Positions 10,313 through 19,600 of a DNA stretch of 64,000 nt are shown here, in pieces. Where the stretch lies: positions 638,522 through 702,521 of the forward strand of contig NZ_JABEKX010000001.1 of assembly GCF_013407595.1 (NCBI RefSeq), read 5' to 3'. The translations under genes were made by a program, and so were the position numbers. Under the pieces are notes generated by a model that worked only from the letters and a program-made list of their open reading frames with translations, was not told the DNA's origin and ran no database searches. This DNA comes from Lacticaseibacillus absianus (lineage in GTDB: Bacteria; Bacillota; Bacilli; Lactobacillales; Lactobacillaceae). The stretch's first letter is position 1. The number at the start of each line of letters is the position of its first letter.

Positions 10313-10343
10313 TTTACTTCAAGTCTACTTGAAGGCGTAGACT
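10313..10343 (+). promoter_or_regulatory. MerR-type promoter/operator of the aldo/keto reductase
   Basis: TTTACT (10313-10318) and TAGACT (10338-10343) are 19 bases apart, the long spacer that MerR proteins correct by twisting DNA. An 8-2-8 inverted repeat, CTTCAAGT (10317-10324) and ACTTGAAG (10327-10334), starts within the -35 box and runs into the spacer, where MerR dimers bind. Confidence 0.75.
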
Positions 10344-10363
10344 GAGTTCAAGAGGTGATTAGA

Positions 10364-11353
10364 ATGTATCTTGCAGCAGAAGAACGATATCAGAACATGA
10401 CCTACAACCGAGTGGGGCGCTCCGGCCTGCGCCTGCCCGCCTTGTCGCTGGGCATGTGGCACAATTTCGGGAGCGTCGACCCGCTGAGCAACCAACGGGC
10501 GGTGGTCGAGGCCGCCTTCGACCATGGGGTCACGCACTTTGACTTGGCCAACAACTACGGGCCGGATGCAGGGAGCGCCGAGGCGAACTTCGGCCGCATC
10601 CTGCACGACGAGCTGGCGGCGTATCGAGATGAGCTGATCGTCTCGACCAAGGCCGGCTTCTATATGTGGCCCGGCCCGTACGGGGAGTGGGGCTCCAAGA
10701 AGAGCATCGTCGCGTCCTGCGACCAGAGCCTGCGCCGGCTGGGGCTCGATTACGTCGACATCTTCTACCACCACCGGCCGGATCCGGACACCCCGATCGA
10801 AGAGACTGCGGCGGCCTTGGACGGGCTGGTGCGGCAGGGCAAGGCGCTGTATATCGGGATCTCGAATTACTCCGCGGAGCAGACCGCGGCGATCATTCCC
10901 GTGTTCCGCCGCCTCGGCACGCCGTTCATCATTCACCAGGTCAGCTACAGCATGTTCAACCGCGCGCCCGAAGACGGCCTGTTCGCGGAGCTGGAGCGGG
11001 AATCCGTCGGGGCGATCACTTTCTCGCCGCTAGCGCAGGGTCTGCTGACCGACCGCTACCTCGACGGGATCCCGGCGGACTCGCGCGCGGCGCGGTCCTC
11101 CAGCCCGTTCCTGCACCCGGACAACGTGGCCCAGACGATCGACAAGGTGCGTCAGCTCAACGCGCTGGCCGAAGCACGTGGCCAGAGCCTGGCGGCGATG
11201 GCCCTGGCGTGGAACCTGCGGCAACCGAGCGTTGCGAGCGTCTTGATCGGGGCCTCGCGGGTCAGCCAACTGCTGGCGAACCTGAAGGCGTTGGACAACC
11301 TGACCTTTGCCCCAGAAGAATTGGCCGCGATCGAGACCGTGCTCAAGGCCTGA
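10364..11353 (+). CDS. Aldo/keto reductase (YghZ/YhdN-like)
   Basis: 329 residues, a TIM-barrel AKR. The catalytic tetrad can be seen: Asp and Tyr in HFDLANNYGPDAGSAE, Lys in VSTKAGFY and His in FYHHRPDP. The GSKKSI segment and the NADPH-binding end (SVLIGASRVSQLLAN) fit the branch that includes E. coli YghZ, which reduces small aldehydes such as methylglyoxal or glyceraldehyde 3-phosphate with NADPH. Start at ATG 10364 follows AGAGGTGAT; the GTG at 10355 overlaps that site. Regulated by the divergent MerR protein through the 19-bp-spacer promoter. The physiological substrate is not known. Confidence 0.88.
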   Translation: MYLAAEERYQNMTYNRVGRSGLRLPALSLGMWHNFGSVDPLSNQRAVVEAAFDHGVTHFDLANNYGPDAGSAEANFGRILHDELAAYRDELIVSTKAGFYMWPGPYGEWGSKKSIVASCDQSLRRLGLDYVDIFYHHRPDPDTPIEETAAALDGLVRQGKALYIGISNYSAEQTAAIIPVFRRLGTPFIIHQVSYSMFNRAPEDGLFAELERESVGAITFSPLAQGLLTDRYLDGIPADSRAARSSSPFLHPDNVAQTIDKVRQLNALAEARGQSLAAMALAWNLRQPSVASVLIGASRVSQLLANLKALDNLTFAPEELAAIETVLKA

Positions 11354-11366
11354 AGATGATACGAAA

Positions 11367-11389
11367 AGTCGGGTGCTCCCCGGCTTTTT
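11367..11389 (+). terminator. Terminator of the aldo/keto reductase gene
   Basis: A 7-bp stem (11367-11373 with 11379-11385, one G-T pair) followed by T residues. Confidence 0.65.
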
Positions 11390-11718
11390 GTGTACAATGA
11401 AAAGTGGTCCCATAACTTTTGTGCATTTTGCGCAGTGATGAGCATTACGGCCGGTGGCGTGGATGAAAATGGACCAGACCACCGGGACTTTTCTGAAAAA
11501 GTCCCGGGAGAACGGTGAGGCTTTGGGGTGAGCACGACGGACTGGCCGCGATTGACCTTGTTTTTTGACCGAAAGTTCATTAAAATGAAACGATGAACGT
11601 GTGTTTTCGCACGTCTCCCCTATCAGTGAACGACAGCACCACTTGAAGCAGTGAACGCCTAGGTCAGCTTCAGCCTATTTGGACAAGTGAACGTTATTTA
11701 AGCGAGGAATAATTCATA
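11390..11718 (+). other. murA upstream region with a hairpin and repeated AGTGAACG
   Basis: No convincing gene lies here. It holds an 11-bp perfect hairpin (11482-11492 with 11497-11507, loop CTGA) with no T tract after it. AGTGAACG occurs three times (11625-11632, 11650-11657, 11686-11693), with a related ATGAACG at 11593. The region before these repeats has TTGACC at 11552 but no clean -10 at standard spacing. The repeats could be binding sites for a regulator of murA; this is inference. Confidence 0.4.
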
Positions 11719-12981
11719 ATGAAAAAAATGCTGATCCACGGCGGCAAGAAGCTCTCTGGAACAGTCGTGATCGGTGGGGCCAAAAACAGCACGGTCGCGC
11801 TGATCCCGGCGGCGATCCTGTCCCGCACCCCCGTCAAGCTTGATTCTGTCCCGCATATCCAAGACGTCTATAACCTGATGGACCTGCTCAGTGAGATGAA
11901 CGTGCGCTCGACGTTCGACGATTGCGTGATGACGATCGACCCGACCGACATCCAAGACGTCCCGTTGCCTAACGGTAAGATCAAGAGCCTGCGCGCGTCC
12001 TACTACTTCATGGGCGCGCTGTTAGGGCGCTTCGGCCAGGCCATCGTCGGCCTGCCCGGCGGCGACGATATCGGGCCGCGGCCGATCGATCAGCACATCA
12101 AGGGGTTCGAGGCGCTCGGCGCGAAAGTGAGCAATGAGCACGGCGCGATCGCCATTCGTGCGCCCAAAGAAGGCCTGCACGGCGCACGCATCTTCCTCGA
12201 CATGGTCTCTGTCGGCGCGACCATCAACGTGATCCTCGCCGCGGTGACCGCGCACGGCCGCACCGTGATCGAGAACGCGGCGAAGGAGCCCGAGATCATC
12301 GACCTGGCGACCTACCTGAACAACATGGGCGCCCAGATCCGTGGGGCGGGGACCGATGTGATCCGCATTGAAGGGGTCGCCGAGCTGGCGGCGCACAACG
12401 CGCACACCATCATCCCGGACCGCATCGAAGCCGGGACCTACCTGGCGATGGCCGCGGCGATCGGCGACGGCGTCAAGGTCCAAAACATCATCTCCGAGCA
12501 CTTGGACGCGTTTTTGGCCAAGCTTGAGGAGATGGGGGTCACCATGGACGTCGGCGAGGACAGCATCTTCGTCTACCCGTCCGGCGACCTGCGCATGGTG
12601 CAGATCAAGACGATGCCGTATCCGGGCTTTGCCACCGACCTGCAGCAGCCGGTCACGCCACTACTGCTCAAGGCGCACGGGGAAGGGCTGATCATCGACA
12701 CCATCTACCCGAAGCGTGTGCGTCACATCCCGGAACTGATCCGCATGGGCGCGAACATCACGGTCGAAAACGACGTGATCATGCTGCACCACGCCGACCA
12801 GCTGCAGGGCGCAGAAGTCGCCGCCGAGGAGATCCGCGCCGGCGCCTGTCTGATGACCGCGGCCCTGATGGCGGATGGCGACACCGTCATCACCAAGGCG
12901 GAGAACATCCTGCGCGGTTACGACCGTGTGATCATGAAGCTCCGCGCGCTCGGGGCGAGCGTCGAGCTGGTCGAGGATTAG
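11719..12981 (+). CDS. murA: UDP-N-acetylglucosamine 1-carboxyvinyltransferase (Cys-to-Asp type)
   Basis: 420 residues, full length. It transfers enolpyruvate from PEP to UDP-GlcNAc, the first committed step of peptidoglycan synthesis. [16 protein letters not shown] (19-34) and the late [12 protein letters not shown] motif are conserved. The active-site loop reads [13 protein letters not shown], where most enzymes have LPGGC: the usual catalytic Cys is Asp116 (codon GAC at 12064-12066). The same change in mycobacterial MurA keeps activity and prevents alkylation by fosfomycin. Position between pyrG and rpmE2 matches the second Gram-positive copy (murAB/murZ), so another murA may exist elsewhere. 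The binding site before ATG 11719 is AGCGAGGAA. Confidence 0.95.
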   Translation: MKKMLIHGGKKLSGTVVIGGAKNSTVALIPAAILSRTPVKLDSVPHIQDVYNLMDLLSEMNVRSTFDDCVMTIDPTDIQDVPLPNGKIKSLRASYYFMGALLGRFGQAIVGLPGGDDIGPRPIDQHIKGFEALGAKVSNEHGAIAIRAPKEGLHGARIFLDMVSVGATINVILAAVTAHGRTVIENAAKEPEIIDLATYLNNMGAQIRGAGTDVIRIEGVAELAAHNAHTIIPDRIEAGTYLAMAAAIGDGVKVQNIISEHLDAFLAKLEEMGVTMDVGEDSIFVYPSGDLRMVQIKTMPYPGFATDLQQPVTPLLLKAHGEGLIIDTIYPKRVRHIPELIRMGANITVENDVIMLHHADQLQGAEVAAEEIRAGACLMTAALMADGDTVITKAENILRGYDRVIMKLRALGASVELVED

Positions 12982-13070
12982 TTGCGCCACCGGAGCAGAT
13001 ATGGTACACTGCTAGAGTTGTCACAAGAATAATCTCTAGGTCAGGCAATGCCCTAGGGCAAAGGAGAAAA
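12982..13070 (+). promoter_or_regulatory. rpmE2 promoter and structured leader
   Basis: TTGCGC (12982-12987), a 17-base spacer and TACACT (13005-13010) form the promoter. The 5' leader contains a possible hairpin with CTAGG arms around 13034-13056, just upstream of the ribosome binding site. It may serve autogenous control by L31, as in other Firmicutes L31 leaders; no known consensus was matched in detail. Confidence 0.5.
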
Positions 13071-13075
13071 CGATT

Positions 13076-13324
13076 ATGAAGCAAGGCATCCACCCAGAAT
13101 ATCACCAAGTTGTGTTCATGGACTCCGCGACCGGGTTCAAGTTCATCTCCGGTTCCACCAAGAACTCCAACGAGACCATCGAAGTCGACGGTGAGACCTA
13201 CCCACTGGTTCGTGTGGAAATCTCCTCTGATTCCCACCCGTTCTACACCGGTAAGCAGAAGTTCAGCAAGGCTGACGGCCGTGTTGATCGCTTCAACAAG
13301 AAGTACGGGCTTACTTCCAAGTAA
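13076..13324 (+). CDS. rpmE2: 50S ribosomal protein L31 type B
   Basis: 82 residues, the size of type B L31. The sequence begins [16 protein letters not shown] and includes [16 protein letters not shown] and [12 protein letters not shown]. It lacks the CXXC zinc ligands of type A, so it is the zinc-independent form that can replace the zinc-bearing paralogue on the ribosome when zinc is scarce. AAAGGAG lies before ATG 13076. It follows murA as in other lactobacilli but has its own promoter. Confidence 0.97.
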   Translation: MKQGIHPEYHQVVFMDSATGFKFISGSTKNSNETIEVDGETYPLVRVEISSDSHPFYTGKQKFSKADGRVDRFNKKYGLTSK

Positions 13325-13366
13325 AGACCACTTACAAGCGGGGTTGTGCCATAACCCCGCTGATAT

Positions 13367-13414
13367 AAAGGATCCGGATGAAAATCGTGAAGATTTCCGT
13401 TCGGATCCTTTTTG
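13367..13414 (+). terminator. rpmE2 terminator
   Basis: AAAGGATCCG (13367-13376) pairs with CGGATCCTTT (13402-13411), with an inner GAAAATC/GATTTC stem, then T residues. A second GC hairpin without T tract (13337-13345 with 13353-13361) lies just upstream. Confidence 0.8.
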
Positions 13415-13432
13415 TGTTGTGTCGAGATTGAT

Positions 13433-13470
13433 GAATAGGGGCAAGCTGGCAGGCCAGCTTGCCCCTATTC
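13433..13470. repeat. Perfect 17-bp inverted repeat
   Basis: Arms 13433-13449 and 13454-13470 are perfect complements with a CAGG loop. There is no T tract. A smaller AAGGTGAA/TTCACCTT hairpin follows closely. This could be a repeat element or the end of a lost mobile element. Confidence 0.6.
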
Positions 13471-14009
13471 ACTGCCATCAAGGTGAAGCCCATTTGCCGG
13501 TTCACCTTAGCGTTACCACGAACGGTGAACCTGGTGAAGTGTAAATAGGCCTTCAGATATCCCAAAACTGATGCAACGTCAACCTTGCGTGGCACGTAGA
13601 GTGACGCGCTTTTGCCAGCGGTTTCCCTTATCCCGTTCCAAGCTTAGTGATCCGTAAAATTGCCCAGAGCGTTGAAAACGGTGCCTGCCGATCACCACAG
13701 TCAAAGTGAACCGATGGGACGCTCAATTAACTTTGATCCGTTCAAAGCCCGTCTGAGCATGACGGTATACCAAACCAAAATAATTGTGTGCGTTGCCATT
13801 TGGCATTCCTGATATAACAATATTGTCACTTCGTGTATAAAGGTATACCAAAGAACATTTTTTGATTGACAAGGGATGCTGCTACATGTAGTCTAACAAA
13901 AAGTAAGTTTATTTCGTCATGCTGCTACGGTTTCGGGAGGCGGCGGCGCAATTGTAGCGGCAATTGGAACCGGAAGATAATTAGACGGTTAGGGAAAGGG
14001 GAAAATGCC
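13471..14009 (+). other. Gene-poor stretch with lower GC and possible peptide remnant
   Basis: No complete gene is supported. The base composition is visibly more AT-rich than the flanks. The 11-mer GGTATACCAAA appears twice (13764-13774 and 13842-13852), and TTGTCA (13823-13828) could be a -35 box before the second copy. ATGCTGCTAC is repeated at 13876 and 13919. A short frame ending at TAA (13975-13977) encodes a Gly/Ala-rich tail, ATVSGGGGAIVAAIGTGR, without a start codon in frame. It resembles the end of a class II bacteriocin, but this is weak evidence. Confidence 0.35.
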
Positions 14010-14285
14010 ATGCACTCAGCCTTGTTGTTTGTGACCTTTGTCCTAATTGCACGTTGGATTCGTACTGAAGATCCCCTTGCGGTCCAACTGAGACGCGTAC
14101 CGGTGAACTGGGGCGAATATCTGAAGACAAGTCTGTTTCACCTGTATTTGTTCCTTATGCTTTACGATTTCTCTGCTGGTTTCGGGCCTATGGATAAGTA
14201 CCGTGTGATTTGGCTAATAATGTTTGTTCCCGTTTACTTAATTGAACGAGTTTGGAGTTTGATCAAGTTCAAATACGCTCAATGA
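14010..14285 (+). CDS. Small membrane protein of unknown function
   Basis: 91 residues from ATG 14010; the frame is open to 13866 but the extension is Arg/Cys-rich and has no binding site. GGAAAGGGGAAAA precedes the ATG. Three hydrophobic segments are visible: residues about 3-14, 44-55 and 66-80, separated by charged loops, with a basic C-terminus. No family is recognised. It lies just after the Gly-rich bacteriocin-like remnant and before the HTH regulator, so an immunity or signal-related role is possible but unproven. Base use is more AT-rich than in the core genes, in line with acquisition. Confidence 0.5.
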   Translation: MHSALLFVTFVLIARWIRTEDPLAVQLRRVPVNWGEYLKTSLFHLYLFLMLYDFSAGFGPMDKYRVIWLIMFVPVYLIERVWSLIKFKYAQ

Positions 14286-14298
14286 ACAGTGATTGGAC

Positions 14299-14353
14299 AA
14301 CACCTCAGCAAGCATAATTGTGGCGCCAGTCATCGATTAGCATAGGTGTTTTT
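14299..14353 (+). terminator. Possible terminator after the small membrane gene
   Basis: AACACCT (14299-14305) pairs with AGGTGTT (14344-14350) across a long loop, followed by TTT. Stem is short, so support is modest. Confidence 0.4.
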
Positions 14354-14489
14354 ACGTCTCGTGGCTTTTGATGACGTGCATACACGTGAGCTTGGACGCG
14401 TGGGGGTTATTAGGGGTCAAGGTCGATCGATGCATTGATATCTTGCAATTTGTCCTGGTTTTTCTCACAATAGAGCAGAGGTGTCGAAG

Positions 14490-16406
14490 ATGAGTGAGAA
14501 TGAACCGTATTATAAGTTATTGGACGAGATGCGCAGCAGTTATCATGTGACGGTCAAGCAAGTCTGTGATTATGCTGGTTTCTCAGACCGAACCTACCGG
14601 CGGATTCAGCGTGGCGAGGCAAGCCCGACAGTCGAAAGCTTCTGTCGCTGGTGGGCTTTTTTTAATATTTTTCCAAACGCCGGGGGTGGCAACCGCATGA
14701 TGCAGGCGGCTAACTTTCCCATCACGACCTACATCAATAACGTCCTTGACCATCTGCGTCAAGACGTTACGATCGCGCAACCCGAAGAGATGCGCGCCAA
14801 GTTGACCGCATTCAGCCAGCGCTTCAAGCAAGACGACTTTCAGATCCTGTTGAAGTTACTGGATCTGCGGCTTGCGTCGACGCAGGCCGAACGGTCAGCG
14901 CTGGCGAAATCTGTTATCACAGCGCTGAAGCGGCGGCACTTTTGGACTGACTTTGAGACGCAGTGCTTCTTGATCATTGCGCCTTACCTCAGCTGGACGG
15001 TCGTTTCGCACTGCATGATGCGCTACTTGGCATACGTTAACCCGCAAGGCGAGCCAAGGCCTCGGATTCACTTTATATATTGGTATGAGTTGCTATTGCT
15101 CAACTACATTCAAATGGCGGCGCAGACGCATATTTACGAAAACGTCTCGCTGGCATTGTCTTGGGGCCGGGGTGTTGGGCCGCAGCCAGAAGACGGCTCG
15201 ATCGATAGACAGATGATCTATGCCCTGATCGGCCAGCTTGTTCCCATGTTTCAGTCAGCGTCACCCGATGGTGCAGCGATCGCAACGGTGTTCCAGCCAG
15301 TGCGCCAAGCGGCCGCGACCTTGGCCGCGGGGCATTCGCTACGCTTAACCACGCGGCTGACACGGTTAGAACAAGCGCTTGTAACCAATGCGCCTTATCA
15401 TCACGATCGGCATCCGCGCCAGGTGCTCACACCGTTTCCAGTGCCGTACGTCAAGGCGGACAGCCCAGGGCAGCGGCTCGATCAGTTGCGGCAGGCACGT
15501 CAGTTCAGTATCAAGGAGCTGTGTGAAGTTGCGGGGATCTCGCGGTCGGTCTATCGCCGCTTCTGCGCAGACGGCAGTGGTCTGCGCATTGATGAGCTAT
15601 GTCGGGCGCTGGATGGGATTCGCGGCAAACTGTCAGATGTCTTGCTGATATCCGATTTCCCCTTCTGGCTAGATATCTATTATCCGATGGTGTCGGCGCT
15701 ACTTCAGTGCTATGGCAGTGGCAGTGTTCCTGATTCAGTTCTACCAGGGATCGAACGGGTCCATACCGAGGCGATGGCGGCCGGCAATCCAGTATTTCTG
15801 GCCCGCTGGCTCACGCTCGAACGTTGTCGCATTGAGGTGCAGCAAGGCGATATCGCGGCGGCGCCTTTTGGCCAACAAGAGCTTGAGCTGATGTCGGGGT
15901 ACGACACTTGGTATTCAACAGATTATTACAATCTTCAGTACGTGCTTGATTACGGAGACCTGAAGATCGCGCAACGCGTCATGAAGCGGCTAATTGAGGC
16001 GATGCCGAAAGGGCAGTATTACCTGTTGGATGTTAACTTTCAGATGCGTGTGATCATCTGGTTGAATCTGCTCAGCGCGATGTACAAAACAAAGGACGCG
16101 ACGGCGATCAAGGCGGTCACTAAGGTCATTCTACACCTAGAGATGCCTGCGGGTATCGGTAGTGGCGAGATCCTGTGGTGCATACTGCAGCGCTACTGTC
16201 ACTATGTTGACACAGTGATCGACGGCACCGCCGAAGAGGCCCGCGCAAAGTGGACATCGCTAGAGCAGTTGGTTCAAACACTGACGCCAGGCGAAAAGCC
16301 GCCGGTCTGGTTCTTCTTCGGAGACAACCAGCAGGCGCTTGTGGCACATTATCTAGGTGAAGGTGCGCACGACTATTTGGGTGAATTATATGAAATCTAT
16401 CGGTAA
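14490..16406 (+). CDS. Large transcriptional regulator with two HTH domains
   Basis: 638 residues. One XRE-like HTH is at about 15-45 (VTVKQVCDYAGFSDRTYRRI), and a second at about 338-375 (FSIKELCEVAGISRSVYRRF). Both are followed by an all-helical stretch rich in Leu and Tyr, which resembles the TPR-like domain of Rgg/PlcR peptide-sensing regulators. The protein therefore looks like two regulator units joined head to tail. ATG 14490 is set by AGAGG eight bases upstream; the GTG at 14481 overlaps that site. A weak promoter TTGCAA-17-CACAAT lies at 14443-14471. It precedes the giant LPQTG adhesin in the same direction, with a terminator in between, so control of the adhesin is a reasonable guess. 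No cognate pheromone gene was identified. Confidence 0.7.
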   Translation: MSENEPYYKLLDEMRSSYHVTVKQVCDYAGFSDRTYRRIQRGEASPTVESFCRWWAFFNIFPNAGGGNRMMQAANFPITTYINNVLDHLRQDVTIAQPEEMRAKLTAFSQRFKQDDFQILLKLLDLRLASTQAERSALAKSVITALKRRHFWTDFETQCFLIIAPYLSWTVVSHCMMRYLAYVNPQGEPRPRIHFIYWYELLLLNYIQMAAQTHIYENVSLALSWGRGVGPQPEDGSIDRQMIYALIGQLVPMFQSASPDGAAIATVFQPVRQAAATLAAGHSLRLTTRLTRLEQALVTNAPYHHDRHPRQVLTPFPVPYVKADSPGQRLDQLRQARQFSIKELCEVAGISRSVYRRFCADGSGLRIDELCRALDGIRGKLSDVLLISDFPFWLDIYYPMVSALLQCYGSGSVPDSVLPGIERVHTEAMAAGNPVFLARWLTLERCRIEVQQGDIAAAPFGQQELELMSGYDTWYSTDYYNLQYVLDYGDLKIAQRVMKRLIEAMPKGQYYLLDVNFQMRVIIWLNLLSAMYKTKDATAIKAVTKVILHLEMPAGIGSGEILWCILQRYCHYVDTVIDGTAEEARAKWTSLEQLVQTLTPGEKPPVWFFFGDNQQALVAHYLGEGAHDYLGELYEIYR

Positions 16407-16454
16407 GGCCGACGTCTCTTAGCAGACAGATATTAGATTCAGATCCATCATGAG

Positions 16455-16482
16455 GAGCTGCCAAGTTGGTCGCTCTTTTTTT
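16455..16482 (+). terminator. Terminator of the two-HTH regulator gene
   Basis: A GAGC/GCTC and CCAA/TTGG stem interrupted by a 2-base mismatch (16455-16475), followed by seven T residues. Confidence 0.65.
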
Positions 16483-16542
16483 GGCGCCATTCAGAGAAAC
16501 TGTGTATAAATTTCCCACTTTTTGAGCCTTTAGTCCGAAACG

Positions 16543-16571
16543 TTTACGCCATTATCAAAGATTAGTTAATG
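16543..16571 (+). promoter_or_regulatory. Possible adhesin promoter
   Basis: TTTACG (16543-16548), a 17-base spacer and TTAATG (16566-16571), 39 bases before the start codon. Both boxes are imperfect. Confidence 0.35.
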
Positions 16572-16610
16572 TAGACGCGTTACAGGTAGTAAGGGAGAGG
16601 AAGGCTAAAG

Positions 16611-19600
16611 ATGTCAAAAAAAGTGGTAAAAGCACACGAACGGTTTGTCCGCGACACATACGACATGAAGAAACATTTCAAATTATATAAAGCAGGGAAG
16701 AACTGGCTTATCGCTGGGACAGTCCTTGCCAGCTTAGGCCTAGGCGCCTTGAGCACCAAACAAAATGACGTCTCCGCGGCGACTACCACGGATACGGATG
16801 ATCAAAATACCAGCTCGACTGCTTCATTGACTGCGCAAAAGAGCGTCATACTAAAGTCAAGCGTGCAGACCCCGGTCTCCGCGGCCGCTAACACGTCAAC
16901 TCAACAGGCCACAACTGAAGCTGCTACCGCCGATCAGGCCCAAACGGCTAAAACGACATCGACCGCTAGCGTTGCAAGCACGCCCGTGACCACCACTGGT
17001 GAGACATCTTCGGCGGATGCAAACGATGGCTATGCGTGGCTCAAGTTTGTTGATGAAGACAATAATAACGCGGTAATTGGGACATTCCAGCAAAAAGCTA
17101 GTTGGGAATATACAAATCGCGATAGTGACATTACCATTTTCAACGGAATAGAGACTAAGGAATTTCTAGATCTCTATGAATTTGATACCTCAAAGATCAG
17201 TCAAGATGGTGACGGCGCGGAAGCCCAGCTCATTACGGATAGTAAAGGCAACAAATATTACATTGAAAACATAATGGACGAGCAGCAAGGCAAAACGTAT
17301 ACGATAGAACTCAAGCATAAGCACACGACAAGCGAGCAGACACTGACGACTACTCGAACGATCAACTATCAGTACCAGGATGGAACCAAGGCTGCGGACA
17401 GTGTGGAACAGCCGCTAACGTGGCAGCTTCAGTCCGATACTGACGATGTGCTTAGTTTTGCTGCGGCAGGAACAGGCTCACTCTCGTATCAGCAAACTGG
17501 GACTGGATTCTTGGCGGCCGAGCTGGATGACAACGGAGAACCGGTGCTTTCCAATGGTGAACTTGTTCCCGCAACGGGTGATGCGTACGATATTAGATAC
17601 GATGATGCCAAGGCTAAGGCCACCACGACGGTTCGGACCCCGGAAACGGCCTCATACCCAGAACAAGATGCAGCAATCGTTAAGTATGCCACTCCCGACA
17701 AGACGAGCACGGCAGAAGCGAGTGCAGTTGACGCGGACGGGAACCCAACCGACCTGACGGATACCATCACCTACACCCCGGTCACTCGTACCCCCGTCAC
17801 CAACCCAGCTGATTCAGACCTCAAGAAGGTCGTCACCGAAACGGTCAACTACGTCGATGCGGCTGGCAATGTGTTGCGCACCAACAAAAACGTCAGCCAA
17901 GTCGCGTTTTATCGGACCGCAACAGGTGCAACTGATGGCGCTTGGATCTACACCGACTGGACGACCCAACAAGACGGCGTTTCTCGTTCCGCAGATGACC
18001 AGCAAGGCGTCATGCAGGCGCTGAACCAAGGCTACTTCGCTAACCCTGAAGGCTTGAAGGCCACGTACCTCAACACGGCTATCGATGGTACCGAGACGGC
18101 CAAGACGAACGACGATGTGACGCTCAATGGCCAGGATGCCAATACCGAAGTGGTTCGGACCATTCAGTGGACGCCGGTCACCTACACGCCGGCGAACAAC
18201 CCGAATAATCTGGTGCTGACGCACACGGTCACCGAAGTCGATACCTACGGCGGCCCAGTGAACACGACAGCAACGAAGATTGTGGCGACGTTCTACCGCA
18301 CGGCCACGCTGAAGGATGCCAGTGCGGACCCGACGGTGGCGGACAATTACAGTTACTCTGGCTGGACGACGAACGCTGACGGGGTGTCGACCTCCGATGA
18401 TACCTCGGTGACTGTCGGTGCAGCCGATGACAAGACGCCGACCGGCTACACGATGAGTGCAACCAGTCAAGTTGATGATGGCGAAGTCGCTGCGGACAAC
18501 CAGGCGCTTACGGTCACGGCTGACAATAGCACCGTCGCGCGCGATTTTACCTACGCGAAGATGACCGGCACCGTCAATGTGCACTATGTCTATCAAGGTG
18601 CAACCGGCGTGAAGCTGCTGCCAGATGAAACCATTACTGGTGAGTATGGTGACGACTATGTCCCAGACTTACAGGCCTACATTGCCGGTTTCTCTAAGTA
18701 CGGCGATGGGCAAACCACGATCACCGATATTGATGGCAATGCGCTGAGCGATGGCGATGGCGCACTGGACACGACGAAGCTTCATTTTGTCGCGATCGAT
18801 GACACCTATGGGTACCAGATCAACGGCGTGCAAGACGGCACGGGTGTTGACGCCGAGTTCAACTCCGATGGGCAGGACGTCTGGTTGATTTTTGACGCTG
18901 AACCAAAAGGCGGGACTGCCACTGCCGGAGATACCGTCAAGGTGGCGAAGTTCACGGACGCCAACGGTGACGGGCACACGCTGATCACCACGATCGGTGG
19001 GACGGATGGCAAGATCAAGCAGGTCGTTGTCAATGATGGCCGCGCAGGGACCAACGGGACGAATGGAGTCGATGGCGCTGACGGGGCCAACGGGGACACG
19101 ATTCAGACTCAGCGGTTCACCGATGACAATGGCGATCAACACACCCTGATTGTGACGATCAGTGGTACTGACGGCTCGATCCACACGCAGGTCATCAACG
19201 ACGGCAAGGATGGCTCGACGCTGACCACGGCGCCGGTCAAGGATACCCAAGGAAATGTGGTCGGGTACACCATTCTCGTAGACGGGACCCCGTCTGGCAC
19301 GATCCTGAATGGTGTCAAGGGTGACCAAGGGGATGATGGCCAGACCCCAGTCTTCACCCCAACGACCGACGAGAACGGGAATGTCACCGGCTACACCGTC
19401 ACGCTTGATGGCAACCCGGTGGCAGAGATCAAGAACGGTGTGGATGGGAAGACGCCTGTCATCACGACCGTGCCATTGCTCGATGAAACCGGCAATGCGA
19501 TCGGCACAACCGTTACCATCACGACACCGGGCGCGGATGAGGCACCACAGGTGTTCAACATCACCAATGGTCAGGACGGCAAGACGCCTGAAGTCGTGGA

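Noticed and set aside
13866-14009. 48-residue N-terminal extension of the small membrane protein
   Set aside because: Arg/Cys-rich, not hydrophobic, no binding site; the ATG at 14010 has one.
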